Below, in pieces: positions 1 through 10,927 of a DNA stretch of 64,000 nt; the first letter of the stretch is position 1, and each line of letters starts with the position of its first letter. The translations under genes and the position numbers were made by a program. The notes beneath the pieces were generated by a model. That model ran no database searches, was not told where the DNA came from, and saw only the letters and a program-made list of their open reading frames with translations. Source of the stretch: Gonium pectorale (lineage: Eukaryota; Chlorophyta; Chlorophyceae; Chlamydomonadales; Volvocaceae); contig LSYV01000044.1 in NCBI GenBank assembly GCA_001584585.1, forward strand, positions 666,644-730,643. Reading direction: 5' to 3'.

Positions 1-157
1 AACCCCTCTCCCGAGCAGCGACGATGGCGGGGAACACGAGTGCGGGCCTGGCAAGGGGGAAGGGACATCCCCCCCTCTTCAACCCCTCTCCCGAGCAGCG
101 ACGATGGCGGGGAACACGAGTGCGGGCCTGGCAAGGGGGAAGGGACACCCTCCCTCC
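1..157. repeat. 80-bp tandem repeat, two units at window edge
   Basis: Bases 1-80 and 81-157 are near-identical head-to-tail copies of an 80-bp unit starting AACCCCTCTCCCGAGCAGCG. The array probably continues left of the window. A diverged piece of the unit's end (GGGAAGGGAC followed by a C-rich run) recurs near 318-350, so the array may once have been longer. No coding role is visible; the short ATG frames inside are repeat-derived. Confidence 0.9.
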
Positions 158-426
158 TATGCCCCCCTCCCGTGCGAATGTAAGGGAGCCCGCCCGCCAC
201 AATATCTGGCATATATAGCCTTAGTGATCGACGCAATGCGCTTGGTGCGTTTGAGTGAGTTTGGCCTGCACTTGCGCCCCGCCCCGCACGAGGCAGTAGG
301 CACAGGGCCCTGTAGTGGGAAGGGACCCCCTCCCCCCTAAGCCCCGCTCCCCTGTCCTAGGAAGAGAGCCCGAGGGACGGCATTTCATTTCACAATGATT
401 GGCCCGGGGGCTAAGTTGGCGGTTGG

Positions 427-2688
427 ATGTGTAGACCTGTCGGCAACAGGAGGCGCTTCGTCTACTGTCACGCATTGCCCGCCTGTGCGTATGTGTAACA
501 GTGTGCGCGTGCATTTATGTGATCAACAGGTCCCAGTCGCAGCGCCGCCGCTCTCGGCGGCAGCTGCACTGCGCAGAGGACACCGGACGATGATGAGGAG
601 ATGCTGCTGGGGGAGCAGTATTTGCCGTACGCTTGCCGCCAGACATTTGAGCACCTCGACCTCTAGTTGAGATCGGGCCGGCCCGAAAAAGGTAGTGAGG
701 TGCGCGCGCAGCGGTTCGGGCAATCTACAAGCAACCTGCACATCTGCTGCTGCGCTGCCGCACTGTTATGACGTCGCTGTCCTGACCAGGGCTATGATTC
801 CCGGCCCTTGCCGATGGATCACCGCCATAGCAACGACCCGTATGTTCGCATCCGTGCAGGTCTATCTACGTTTTACAGGCGCGACGCGCGTGAAGGCGCT
901 GGCGTCAAAGGGAGGCAAGGCCCCCCTTCAGGCACGTAGGGCGCGGAGGGAGGCGCTCGCGTGCGTGCGTGAGGGGTCATCGATCTCACCAGGGCTGTAT
1001 GTATCCGTTGGCGCGATCGATGCGTCCGCACTGAGAGGCTGATCAGGGCGGTATCAGGTGTCTTCCAGACCTGATCGAGGCACCTACTTGGGGTCATCAT
1101 CATGCAGACAGCTCTGCAATGGACGGAGCGGGTGCGAGGCCATCCATGGTGTCGCACGCAGGGCCTCAAGGGGTCGTGGGCGCGGACCAAGTTTGCAAAG
1201 GGGATGTCGTTTTGTTCGTTTCCGATTATCACGGCGGGTGGTTGTGCCCTTTTCGGTTGACGGTTGTGTGAGACGCCGGTGACCCATGCGTTGCCCGCGG
1301 ATGAAGCACGGGTAGTGTCGCTGGAACGCGTCTCTATCTGGCCATAAGATAGGGATTCCCCCCCGGATTGAGTCTATCCTCATCGTTGTCGGTATGATCC
1401 AACCTTCATTATCAGGCAAGCAATCATCCCTGCTGCTGATCTCCGCTCCCATATTATGAGTCATTTGGCTTGCAAGTTTTAGGCGTAGTGCATGTACGAG
1501 AACGGCGGTTAACGTGCTGTGAACGACCTGCGCAATGGCGCCATTGCGCAGGTCGTTCACAGCTCGCGGCACGCCGTTCTCGTACATGCACTACGCCTAA
1601 AACTTGCAAGCCAAATGACCATAATATGGAAACGGAGATCAGCAGCAGGGATGATTGCTTGCCTGATAACAAAGGTTGGATCATAAGGATCATACCGACG
1701 ACGATGAGGATAACCGGAGGGAAATCCCCATCTCTATCCTGAGCCAGATAGAGGCGCGTTCCAGCGACACTACACATGCTTCGTCCGCGGGCAATCCATG
1801 GGTTACCGGCGTCTCACACAACTGTCAACCGAAAAGGGCACAACCACCCGCCGTCGCAGGCGGTAGCTGTGCTGTCACAGCTATGCTAATTGGAAACGAA
1901 CAAAACGAGATCCCCTTTGCAAACTTGGTCCGCACCCACGACCCCTTGAGGCCCTGCGTGCGACACCATGGATGGCCTCGCACCCGCTCCGTCCATTGCA
2001 GAGCTGTCTGCATGATGATGACCCCAAGTAGGTGCCTCGATCAGGTCTGGAAGACACCTGATACCGCCCAGATCAGCCTCTCAGTGCGGACGCATCAATC
2101 GCGCCAACGGATACATACAGCCCTGGTGAGATCGATGACCCCTCACGCACGCACGCGAGCGCCTCCCTCCGCGCCCTACGTGCCTGAAGGGGGGCCTTGC
2201 CTCCCTTTGACGCCAGCGCCTTCACGCGCGTCGCGCCTGTAAGACGTAGATATATCTGCACGGATGCGAACATAAGGTTCGTTGCTATGGCGGTGATCCA
2301 TCGGCAAGGGCCGGGAATCATAGCCCTGGTCAGGACAGCGACGTCATAACAGTGCGGCAGCGCAGCATCAGATGTGCAGGTTGCTTGTAGATTGCCCGAA
2401 CCGCTGCGCACGCACCTCACTACCTTTTTCGGGCCGGCCCGATCTCAACTAGAGGTCGAGGTGCTCAAGAGTCTGCCAGCAAGCGTACGGCAACTGCTGC
2501 TCCCCCAGCAGCATCTCCTCATCAGCGTCCGGTGTCCTCTGCGCAGTGCAGCTGCCGCCAAGGGCGGCGGCGCCGCCGCTGGGACCTGTTCATCAAATCA
2601 GTGCACGCGCACACTGTTACACATACGCACAGGCGTGCAAAGCGTGACAGTGGACTAAGTGCCTGCTGTTGCCGACAGGTCTACACAT
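427..2688. mobile_element. Foldback element (long inverted repeat), full palindrome copy
   Basis: The two halves are inverted copies of each other over about 1.1 kb. The left end reads GTGTAGACCTGTCGGCAACA at about 429 and its reverse complement closes the element at about 2670-2688. The dyad centre is the perfect palindrome AATGGCGCCATT at 1534-1545, so the arms meet with essentially no spacer. The right arm is slightly longer because of a small insertion near 1853-1895. Each arm carries the 14-base palindrome TCGGGCCGGCCCGA. No transposase, integrase or reverse transcriptase is recognisable in the arms. The structure fits a non-autonomous foldback-type element. Inverted duplication of a host segment is the alternative. 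Confidence 0.8.
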
Positions 2689-3544
2689 ACATCCGCTAAC
2701 GAAGCCCGCATGCCATGCTTAAGCCGAGCCATGAACCATGCTGCTGCGTAGTGGTTGCGGCTACGGGCGTGCAGGTCGGACCAGAGCCCGGAGCATGATG
2801 AGGCACGTTCCGCACTGCAGCTCGCAGGGCTGTTGCTATTGATGGGTGTACGGGCCGTACATATTGCACATATGCACGCTAAATTTCGGCCTTAAGTTGC
2901 GACTGCGTAAGCACCCAAGCCCTCTGGCGTTGCTGTTAATTTCTACTGCGTATTGCAGGCGCGCATGATACTTATAACGTGTGTTTTATGTCCCATCGGC
3001 CTTGGCACTCTGCAGTACCCAGGGCGATGCCCACGTGCACACAATGTAACATGTACATGCTTTTGTGTGTCGTACCATTCCGCCATATGCCGTGCGGTCC
3101 GCCGTACACAAGGCCCGTCCCATGCCATCCGAGGCGTTTGCGCTTCCATGGTCATAACAGAGCCTATCATAACAGGACCGAAGCGACGTCCTGTTTACGC
3201 GCATGTACCTGTGCTTCACAGGGTCGTGCATGCATGCCAGCTTCCGTACGTGCAGGCGCTCGGGTCGCAGACGGCATTGGCCCGAGTCTACCTTGCCATC
3301 ATGTGCCCCGCCACCAGTCGTGCTGCACATCTATAATGGTCATGGGAAATGAAACGCTGTGTCAGGGCCAAAAGGTGGCCCGCGCCAAAATCCGGCACCA
3401 TACCAACCAGGAAGGCCGGTGGCGGGCTGCCTGTGCCTCGCAGGTACTGCTGGAGTCTGCCGAGCGATGAGCCGCACATAGAGCGGAAGGCACCACTCAG
3501 GGGCGCCGGCATTTGCTGCCGATGGTGAGCCAGGGCCCCGCCGC
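2689..3544. repeat. Flank repeat A, copy 1 (adjoins foldback element)
   Basis: This stretch follows the right end of the palindrome and is repeated nearly base for base at 5606-6503, also beside a foldback element and in the same orientation. Identity stops on both sides right after the motif GCCAGGGCCCCGCCGC. The first 200 bases appear inverted at 17285-17485 and the middle part appears direct at 18908-19182. The last 250 bases keep an open frame on the minus strand in both copies, with the peptide LQQYLRGTGSPPPAFLVG, so this end may be a piece of the gypsy polyprotein rather than part of the foldback element. Confidence 0.8.
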
Positions 3545-4982
3545 ATGGAGGCCAAGGCTGTCATCAGCGTCCGCTGAACGGGCCCAGTGCACCAGGTTGC
3601 CGGCGACGTCAGCTGAGGTACGGCGCGGGGCTCTCAGGCGTTCGGCAGCAGGCCGTCATACCGCAAGGCCAGTTGCGGCAGCAGGGGGGCAACGATAGCG
3701 TGCGAGTCGGGCTCGACGCTGAGCGGCACGCACGTACGTAGTGCCGTACACGGAGCTGGAGGCTGGCGAGCATGCCGGAGGCGAGGCTGCTGGGGAGCTC
3801 TAGCACTGCGATCCCATTCCCCCTAGCGCCGGTGGGAAGACTTCATGCTGGACCAGCGCTATGTTGACGCCCGCTAGCTCTGCCGTGGGGCCGTGAAGGC
3901 GCAGCGGCAGCGCCGGCAGGGGCGGCATGGTAGGCGTGAAGCGCGGCATGCTCGGCCCGCACCAGGGCCGTGGCCCTTAGGAGCTATGGGCAGGGCTCCT
4001 CCGCAACCGCAACTGAGAGCTCGTCTGCGGTGAGCACAAGTCTGTCGGCACCAGTTGTGGCGACGGTGACAGCGTGTAGTTGCAGGTACCGGATGCACTC
4101 AGGTGGGGCATACCGGAAGCCACCGAGGTGACAGTGAACGCGGGCAGGGCGTCAGAGGCACAGAGGAGCGAGAGGACGGCAGCGGGCGACAGGACTTCAG
4201 GCTCCTCGGCATAGCGGCTGGCTAGGCAGCTGTAGCTGGCGAGTGCTGTGGCTGTCACGGCAGCTGACGCGCCCGGCGTGGTGCGGTGGAAGGGAAAGGC
4301 TGGCCATTCGACGCCGGGGTACTGCACCGCCGGGGCAGGCGGTGGGTGTAGAGGGTCGGTGGCCTCGTCAAGCCTCGCTCTGCGGTGCCATCATGCATCG
4401 CGAGCAGCGAGTTGCGGCTGAGGGCGTCTGCGTTCTGGTGGAGCCTGCCGGGGCAGTGCACGACATCGAAGTCGTATGCTTGATTGAAGGCAGAGGGCCC
4501 AGCGCATGTACTGCATCATGAGTCCGTCGCGCTTCGTCATGACCCAGAGCAGCGGGGAGTGATCCGTCACGAGGGTGAACGGCCGGCAGTGGAGGTAGTG
4601 GTTCAGGGTTCTGACGGCCCACGCGACGGCTAGCAGCTCGCCCGTGTACGGCGTGTATTTGCGCTTGTGCACGTTGAGGGACCGCGACACCGCCGCGCAC
4701 ATGTATTCCCGCGACTCATCATCTAGCTGGCCCAGCACCCCACTGATTCCCACGCCGCTGAAGTCAATGTGCAGTATTAGAGGGCGGTCTGGCCGCACAC
4801 GCCGCAGCACGAGACCCTCCGTCGTATTGATGCGCTTCAGCTCGTCCAGCACCGGTTGGTGCTCAGGACCCCACGTGTCTGCGCGCCAAACAACGCTCTT
4901 CTTGGTGAGCGCAGTGAGCGGCGTGGTAAGATCGGCATAGTGATGCACGAGGCGCCTATAGTAGCAGAAGGAGCCCAACATA
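3545..4982 (-). pseudogene. Ty3/gypsy pol fragment: end of RT and RNase H domain
   Basis: On the minus strand, reading from 4982 down, the frame starts inside the reverse transcriptase C-terminus with LGSFCYYRRL, followed by a PLTALTKK connection motif, then an RNase H domain of the Ty3/gypsy type (LHIDFSGVGISGVLGQ, then KYTPYTGELLAVAWAVRTLNHYL and VTDHSPL, each recognisable against the RT_RNaseH family). The domain ends with HCPGRLHQNADALSR at about 4400-4460, the usual end-of-RNase-H motif, but in another frame, so there is an indel near 4490. The RT palm with its catalytic aspartates is missing, because a foldback element abuts the fragment at 4983. The downstream stretch to 3545 has broken frames and no recognisable integrase. 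This is a dead retrotransposon fragment. Confidence 0.8.
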
Positions 4983-5605
4983 GTGTAGACCTGTCGGCAA
5001 CAGCAGGCACTTCGTCCACAGCCATCGCTCTCACGCCTTGCACGTACGGGGGCGTGCGTGTGTAACAGTGTGCGTACATGCACTGATTTGATGAACAGGT
5101 CCCAGCGGCAGCGCCGCCGCCCTTGGCGGCAGCTGCACTGCGCAGACGACACCGGACGCTGATGAGGAGATGCTGCTGGGGGAGCAGTATTTGCCCTACG
5201 CCTGCCAGCAGACTTTTGCGCACCTCGACCTCTAGTTGAGATCGGGCCGGCCCGAAAAAGGTAGTGTGGTGCGCGCGCGGCGGTTCGGGCAATGCACCAG
5301 CAACCTGCACATCTGCTGCCGCACTGCCGCACCTCTCTACCTTTTTCGGGCCGGCCCGATCTCAACTAGAGGTCGAGGTGCTCAAAAGTCTGGCGGCAAG
5401 CGTACGGCAAATACTGCTCCCCCAGCAGCATCTCCTAATCAGCGTCCGGTGTCGTCTGCGCAGTGCAGCTGCCGCCAAGGGCGGCGGCGCTGCCGCTGGG
5501 ACCTGTTCATCAAATCAGTGCACGAGCACATTATTACACATACGCACAGGCGTGCAAAGCGTGACAGTGGACTAAGTGCCTGCTGTTGCCGACAGGTCTA
5601 CACAT
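4983..5605. mobile_element. Short foldback element, arms about 280 bp
   Basis: This is the same family as 427-2688. The left end starts GTGTAGACCTGTCGGCAACA at about 4984 and the inverted end closes at about 5605. The arms run about 4983-5272 and 5336-5605, separated by a spacer of about 65 bp, and meet at the conserved TCGGGCCGGCCCGA palindrome region, so the inner 800 bp of each arm seen in the long copy is absent. It sits directly against the gypsy RT/RNase H fragment on its left and flank repeat A on its right. Confidence 0.8.
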
Positions 5606-6503
5606 ACATCCGCTAACGAAGCCCGCATGCCATGCTTAAGCCGAGCCATGAACCATGCTGCTGCGTAGTGGTTGCGGCTACGGGCGTGCAGGTCGGACCA
5701 GAGCCCGGAGCATGATGAGGCACGTTCCGCACTGCAGCTCGCAGGGCTGTTGCTATTGATGGGTGTACGGGCCGTACATATTGCACATATGCACGCTAAA
5801 TGTTTCCTGAAGTTGCGACTGCGGTAAGCACCCAAGGCCTTCAGACTACTACTGGCGTTGCTGTTAATTTCTACTGCGTATTGCAGGCGCGCATGATACT
5901 TATAACGTGTTTTTTTGTCCCATCGCCCTTGGCACTCTGCAGTACATACCCAGGGCGATGCCCACGTGCACACAAGGTAACATGTACATGCTTTTGTGGG
6001 TCGTACCATTCCGCCATATGCCGTGCGGTCCGCCGTACACAAGGCCCGTCCCATGCCATCCGAGGCGTTTGCGCTTCCATGGTCATAACAGAGCCTATCA
6101 TAACAGGACCGAAGCGACGTCCTGTTTACGCGCCTGTACCTGTGCTTCACAGGGTCGTGCATGCACTGATGTAACACACTCTTTAAAAAAAAATGCATGC
6201 CAGCTTCCGTACGTGCAGGCGCTCGGGTCCCAGACGGCATTGGCCCGAGTCTACCTTGCCATCATGTGCCCCGCCATCAGTCGTGCCGCATAGCTATGAA
6301 GGTCATGGGAAATGAAACGCTGTGTCAGGGCCAAAAGGTGGCCCGCGCTAAAATCCGGCACCATACCAACCAGGAAGGCCGGTGGCGGGCTGCCTGTGCC
6401 TCGCAGGTACTGCTGGAGGCTGCCGATGAGCCGCACATAGAGCGGAAGGCACCACTCAGGGGCGCCAGCATTTGCTGCCGATGGTGAGCCAGGGCCCCGC
6501 CGC
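5606..6503. repeat. Flank repeat A, copy 2
   Basis: Near-identical direct repeat of 2689-3544. It differs by small indels, including a 30-base insertion with an A-tract at 6165-6192. Because both copies follow a foldback element, the foldback-plus-flank unit was probably duplicated or inserted as one piece. No intact gene is visible; long minus-strand frames are broken and differ between copies. Confidence 0.8.
6165..6192 (+). repeat. Tiny insertion with TGTAA and poly(A), 4-bp target duplication
   Basis: Copy 1 of flank A reads GTGC-ATGC-ATGCC here. Copy 2 reads GTGC-ATGC, then an extra ACTGATGTAACACACTCTTT followed by a run of A, then ATGC-ATGCC. The insert carries TGTAA, the volvocine polyadenylation signal, about 13 bases before a 9-A tract and is flanked by an ATGC repeat. 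This looks like the 3' tip of a reverse-transcribed, polyadenylated RNA. Confidence 0.5.
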
Positions 6504-8082
6504 TGGGCCGGGCTGGGCCGGCGGCGGGGAGAACGTCACAGCTTACGTGCTGTCAGCTGTCGACGCCATGACCAGGGGCACATGCGTAACGGGCAGGTCC
6601 TCGCAGGGCTGCGGCTGCTCGTAAGCGCGGCGCAGGCAGAGGTGGGGATTGCGCCCGCCGAAGTGCAGGATGTCGCCTAGCTGCCTTCCGAGTGCGTTGG
6701 TGCCTAGGATTACGGTATGTCGTAACCCTCGGCGCCACTGTCATCTACGACAGCGCAGCAGGTGATGACTTCCTCGCTAGTGCCCTGGCAAAACACCAGC
6801 ATCAGTGGTTCCGCAAAAATGTATGCCGTACAGTCCGCAGTGACCGCCCGCTGTGGCGATTGACAGGTACGGGCAGTCAGCTGTAGGTTCGAGGTGCAGG
6901 CGCACGAGGCGCACAGGCAGGATCTCCACACTGCTGCCACTAGCAAGTAGCACCCGCTTGGGCAAGTGCCCCGGGGCGATGTTCATTCCTGTTGCGGCGT
7001 CGCTCTGGGCCAGGTATGGCAGGGGTCCCGGCTGGAACGCTGCGACAGCGTGGCTGGCAACTGCGGCTCCCGCTGCAGTGGGTGCCGAGATTTCGACGCC
7101 TATGAGGGCTGCTAGCCGCTACGTGAGCAAAGCCGCGCTGTGGGCGCAGCTGAGGAGGCTCGCGATTTACTGCCGGGCATTGGCCGTGGAACGCGAGCGT
7201 TCGATGGTGACCGCACTGGGGTCTCCCACGTGCGGAGCGGGCGGCATGCGGAGGAACGGAGCGACCATTGCATTGATGGCCTCTGGCTGGCCGGGTCTCT
7301 GCAGGAAGCTCAGCGGCAGATGGTCTTGCACCGTGCTGGTATGGCAGGGCGCGCGGCGCGATGCGAGCGCTGGTACTCACAGCGTCAGGCTGCGGTCTTG
7401 TCGCGAGCTGCACATGATAACCCCAAACGGCGCGCTCCCGTAACCGTATGGCTGCACGTAGTACCCTCCGAAGGTCGACAGCTGGGCTGGTTCACCGGCG
7501 ACGGCAGAGGGTGCTGCGAGAGGCTGCCCGGGTATTGCGACACCGGCGACGCTAAGTGCTGCACAGACTGCGGGCCGACATCAGTGCTGAGGGTGGTGGC
7601 GAACCTGCCGGGGCGCTGCGACCATTGGCGGTCCGCATAGGCGGAAGGGGTTGCTGGGGCTAAGTGGCGCTGCAGCGTCGCCATAAGCGGCTGTGCATGC
7701 ATGTAGGCCGCGTTGGTAGCCGCTGGCGACGCATGCAGGGCCGTAGGCAGCGGTTGCTGCTGCTGTTGCTGCATGAGAGCGATGTCCTGCTGCAGGTAGG
7801 CTTGCTGCTGCCGCAGGTCGGCGTCGGGCGCTGCCTGGGCCATCGTGGGCGTTGTGGCGTGCACAGCGGCGGCGTGACCGCGTCCTGGCGACACGCTTTA
7901 GCCTGCGCTTTTTCGATCATCTGCAGGACCGCAGGCGCACCTTGTGCCGCCAAGGTGTTGCCGGTGGTTTTGCACTGCCGCTGGTTGTGGGGAGAGCGCC
8001 AGCCGGTGTGCAGGGGGCAGGGCTGGTTCTGGTGCTGGACCCAGCGTCCCTGGGGGCATTGCTGGTCAGCTCTCCAGGCCAT
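6504..8082 (-). pseudogene. Ty3/gypsy gag C-terminus, zinc knuckle and protease remnant
   Basis: On the minus strand below the gag frame, the frame starting at 8082 holds a Cys/His cluster of pattern C-x2-H-x6-H-x4-C (CPLHTGWRSPHNQRQC), like the nucleic-acid-binding knuckle of gypsy Gag, then a glutamine-rich linker (about 7740-7830). Further down (about 6740-6640) lies a protease C-terminal signature, TVILGTNALGRQLGD, equivalent to the retropepsin ILG motif. The preceding GAEGYD is in a different frame, so there is a frameshift at about 6715. A possible active-site segment at about 6950 reads LLASGSS, with Ala where retropepsins have Asp. Several frameshifts are needed, so this is a decayed copy of the same element as the gag at 8087-9719. 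Confidence 0.6.
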
Positions 8083-8086
8083 CTCA

Positions 8087-9719
8087 TCAGTGACGGCGTC
8101 CCCTGTGGGAGCGGCCTGAGAACGCGGGTTGCGCTCTAGGCACGGCCGCGTGCACGGGTGCGATGGCCGGGGCCCTGCTGCCTGCTCGCAACCCCCCGGA
8201 GGCCGCAGGGGTGGCGGCCGGGGCAGGTGCGTGGGGTGGGAACCGCAGCCGCATGCCTTGCAGGGTCAGGTGAGCCTTTGGGTCTACGCCAGCCGCTAGC
8301 GCAACACCCTTGCCCTGAGTCACGACCTGCATGGCCTCGAGCCATGAGTACACCAGCTGCACGTTGTAGCTGTTCTGCGGGGCGTTGCTGGGGCTGCTGG
8401 ATGTCTGCGCCTGCTGGACGCGCTTCTGGTGGTCCACAATGTGCCACTGGATGGTGGACCAGCCCACCAGGACTTGCAGCGAGTCCTGGTAGTCCTGGAA
8501 CTTTTTCGCTTGGCACATTGGCGGGTGCATCAAGGGGTCGAGCGAGTTGCAAAGGTGCCTGAAGGCCGTCAGGGCGAGCTGGCGCTGTACAGCGGCACCC
8601 GAGTCGTCCACCGGATACGTGAACCGCTCAAAGTGATCAACCGCCAGGTGGGCGGAGAGGCTGAGGCGCTGGCGGATGCGCTGCAGCAAGTAATCCACAA
8701 AGTTTGGCTGGCTGCCCAGCGCCTGGCCGCGGTAGGCTTCCGGGTCACCCCCGTGCTGGAAGTACAGTGCTTTGTGCTGTGCCGTGAGGTCGGCCAATGC
8801 CTCTGGGGTGGCTACAAAGCTGTGCAGCGCCGATTCAAACTCTACGGTGTTCGCCAACATGCGCTGGCCCACCCAAACCCAGTCAACGTGCTCGTACGTT
8901 TCGCCGGTGGGCGGGCCAACCATGCCGTCGACGTGTGCGCGCGCCCACGATTCATACGACGGAAACGCACTGGATTCGCCAACGTAGCGCTCGGCTTGGG
9001 GCCAGTGGATTGCCTGTCTGTGCCCGTAGGGGCCTGCCAGTGGGAGAATGCCACGCGCTTTGGGGGCGGGGGGTCCTCTTCCATGCTGGGGCGGTGGCCG
9101 GGGCGCGTGGTGGGCTGGTGCGTGTCGTGCAGCGGGAAGCAACCGGGGTGTAAATGGGCTGTTTGCCGACCCGCCGGCCAGCGGCGGCGCGGTGGGCAAT
9201 GGGCGCCCTGTGGCAGCCACTGCTTGCGGCGGCATCGGGAGCTCTGCTGCTGCCACGGCTGCCGCCGCTCCAACCACTGATGCCGGCGGTCTCATGCAAG
9301 GTGGATGAGGGGTGCAACCCGGGTTGTCTAGCTGATTTTCCAAGCACCGTATCAGCCGACGTGCGCTCAACAACCTTTCCTGCACCTGCCCTATCGCGTG
9401 GGCTAGGGCCAACAGCTCTCCGCGGGCCCAAGCTGCTCTGCCCCGCGGGTCGGGCATCACCGACGGCAGGGAGTGGATGACGCCCAGCGCTTTTACTCTT
9501 GCACCCAAGAAGGGGCCGCCTAGCGCCTTGTGGCATGCCCTGATGAGGGCCTCGAGCATGTACAGCGCTTCACGGCCCGCGTCCCCATCGCTGCGGTCGG
9601 AGTCTGAGCTGCTAGTGGACGTGCTGCTGTCAGACGTGCATGTCGCTGCGGGGTGTTCTACCCAGGCGCGGGACCCATTACCTTTCGGCGCGGCGCTCGA
9701 GTCGGGGTGCGTGGCCTAG
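8087..9719 (-). pseudogene. Retrotransposon Gag-like protein
   Basis: A long minus-strand frame is open from just below a stop at about 9718 to a stop at 8087; its first ATG is at 9559 (490 residues). The frame upstream of that ATG (Ser/Asp-rich) also looks coding. Proline/alanine-rich segments alternate with a predicted helical core containing a conserved-looking Trp/Tyr-rich region (YESWARAHVDG, YEHVDWVWVG) and the segment FVDYLLQRIRQRLSLSAHL. I infer Gag because it lies directly upstream, in transcription sense, of a zinc knuckle, protease remnant and RNase H on the same strand. No homologue was checked. Its frame ends before the zinc knuckle, either by mutation or by a frameshift expression strategy. 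Confidence 0.6.
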
Positions 9720-10422
9720 GTGTTGCGCCACGGCTATGAAGGCGCTCGGGTCTAGGCGTCTTAGGCGCGGAGGTTAAGGATGCTGCGCCGGCGTGGTCCA
9801 CGCGCTGGCGCTTTCGCGTGCGGTTGCGTAGATGGAGGTAGAGGAGAGCGCACGCTGCTCGAAGCCCCTAAACGGCCCCACTTCCACCTCCGCGTGTGGC
9901 CCGACTGAGCCAGCCTGCCCCCTGCGGAAGTATTCCTCCGCTTTGCACAGCGCCCGTGCCGTGGCGAGGGCGTTCTCGCAATCGTCATCAGCCCCCTCAT
10001 CGCTGACTGCTGCTCCCAACGGGTTCGCTGCGTATTCGACTACCCGCACGCGCTGCAGGGGCCCCATGTGCCCTATGCCACGCGCACGCTGCATGGCGCT
10101 GCTAGGCCCGCCCGCCCGTTGGCTGCTCATGAGGCGCATGCTGCCCGAAGGAGAGGCTGCACTACTCCGACCCCTCGACATGCGACCGCCCACCACTGCC
10201 CCTACCTGACCGGTTCCCGTCGGCGGAGGAACCGGAACTCCCGTACTGCTGTTGCAGACGCTGAAACGAGCCGATGTGAGCCGCCAGCGTGTCAGCCAAG
10301 AGTAGGCCTTGGCGCGCCCGAGCACGATGCGCGAGTTGTTTCGCAGGAGTGGGGGCGGCGGCGAGCGCTCCGGCATCAGGGCTCACGGGTGGAGAGCGTG
10401 TACCAGGATCCATGCTAAGCAA
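9720..10422 (-). pseudogene. Probable N-terminal part of the gag region, frameshifted
   Basis: Upstream of the gag frame, the minus strand has an ATG at 10422 opening an 86-codon frame (start MLSMDPGTRSPPVSPD). A different frame then continues down to about 9774 with protein-like composition (YAANPLGAAVSDEGADDDC, then ALATARALCKAEEYFRRGQ). A stop at about 9718 separates this from the main gag frame. I read it as the amino-terminal portion of the same retrotransposon polyprotein, broken by at least two indels. LTRs could not be identified by eye. Confidence 0.4.
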
Positions 10423-10880
10423 GTCTGGGCGGGGAAGCAGGGAGGCAGGGAAAAGGGCTAAAGATCGCCGGATGTCCGAAACGCCAGTCTCGGCGGCGCT
10501 TCACTGACCTTTGCTGGCAGGAGGTGATGCGGTGGGCTGCTCTCCGGGATGTGGTCTACATATGTATCCGCCCGGAAGCCTCAGGAAGCCCGTCCGGGAG
10601 CCGTTGCAAGTGGCATCGCCGAAACGGGTGCACACAGAGCCGCGATGTGTGCGCTGCGTAGCTGCAGGTTCTCGCGCGAGCGTCGATACGCGCACAGTAG
10701 CCTGAATGCTGTGCGGGGGACACGCCAGGAGCGCACGCTGCTGCCTGGAAAGGATGGACACAAAGAGCGCGATTTCCCTCGACAACCTTGGACACAAAAC
10801 CGGGATGAATCACAGTACCTTGGCACAGTGCACATATTCTCTTTTTAAGCCCATCCTCAACCGGAAACACGGTAATTCCC
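10423..10880. other. No gene seen (gag upstream region)
   Basis: Short frames on both strands, none with recognisable features or splice-consistent continuation. This could contain the left LTR or leader of the minus-strand gypsy element, but no matching terminal repeat was found in the window. Confidence 0.4.
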
Positions 10881-10927
10881 TATGAACCTAGCGCCGCAAT
10901 GCTGCACTCTTTGCGGCGCGTATTCCG

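Noticed and set aside
6700..6760. DSGAEGYD as a retropepsin active site
   Set aside because: It directly precedes the ILG motif, so it corresponds to the protease C-terminal region, not the catalytic Asp near the domain start. The putative active-site segment further up reads ASG.
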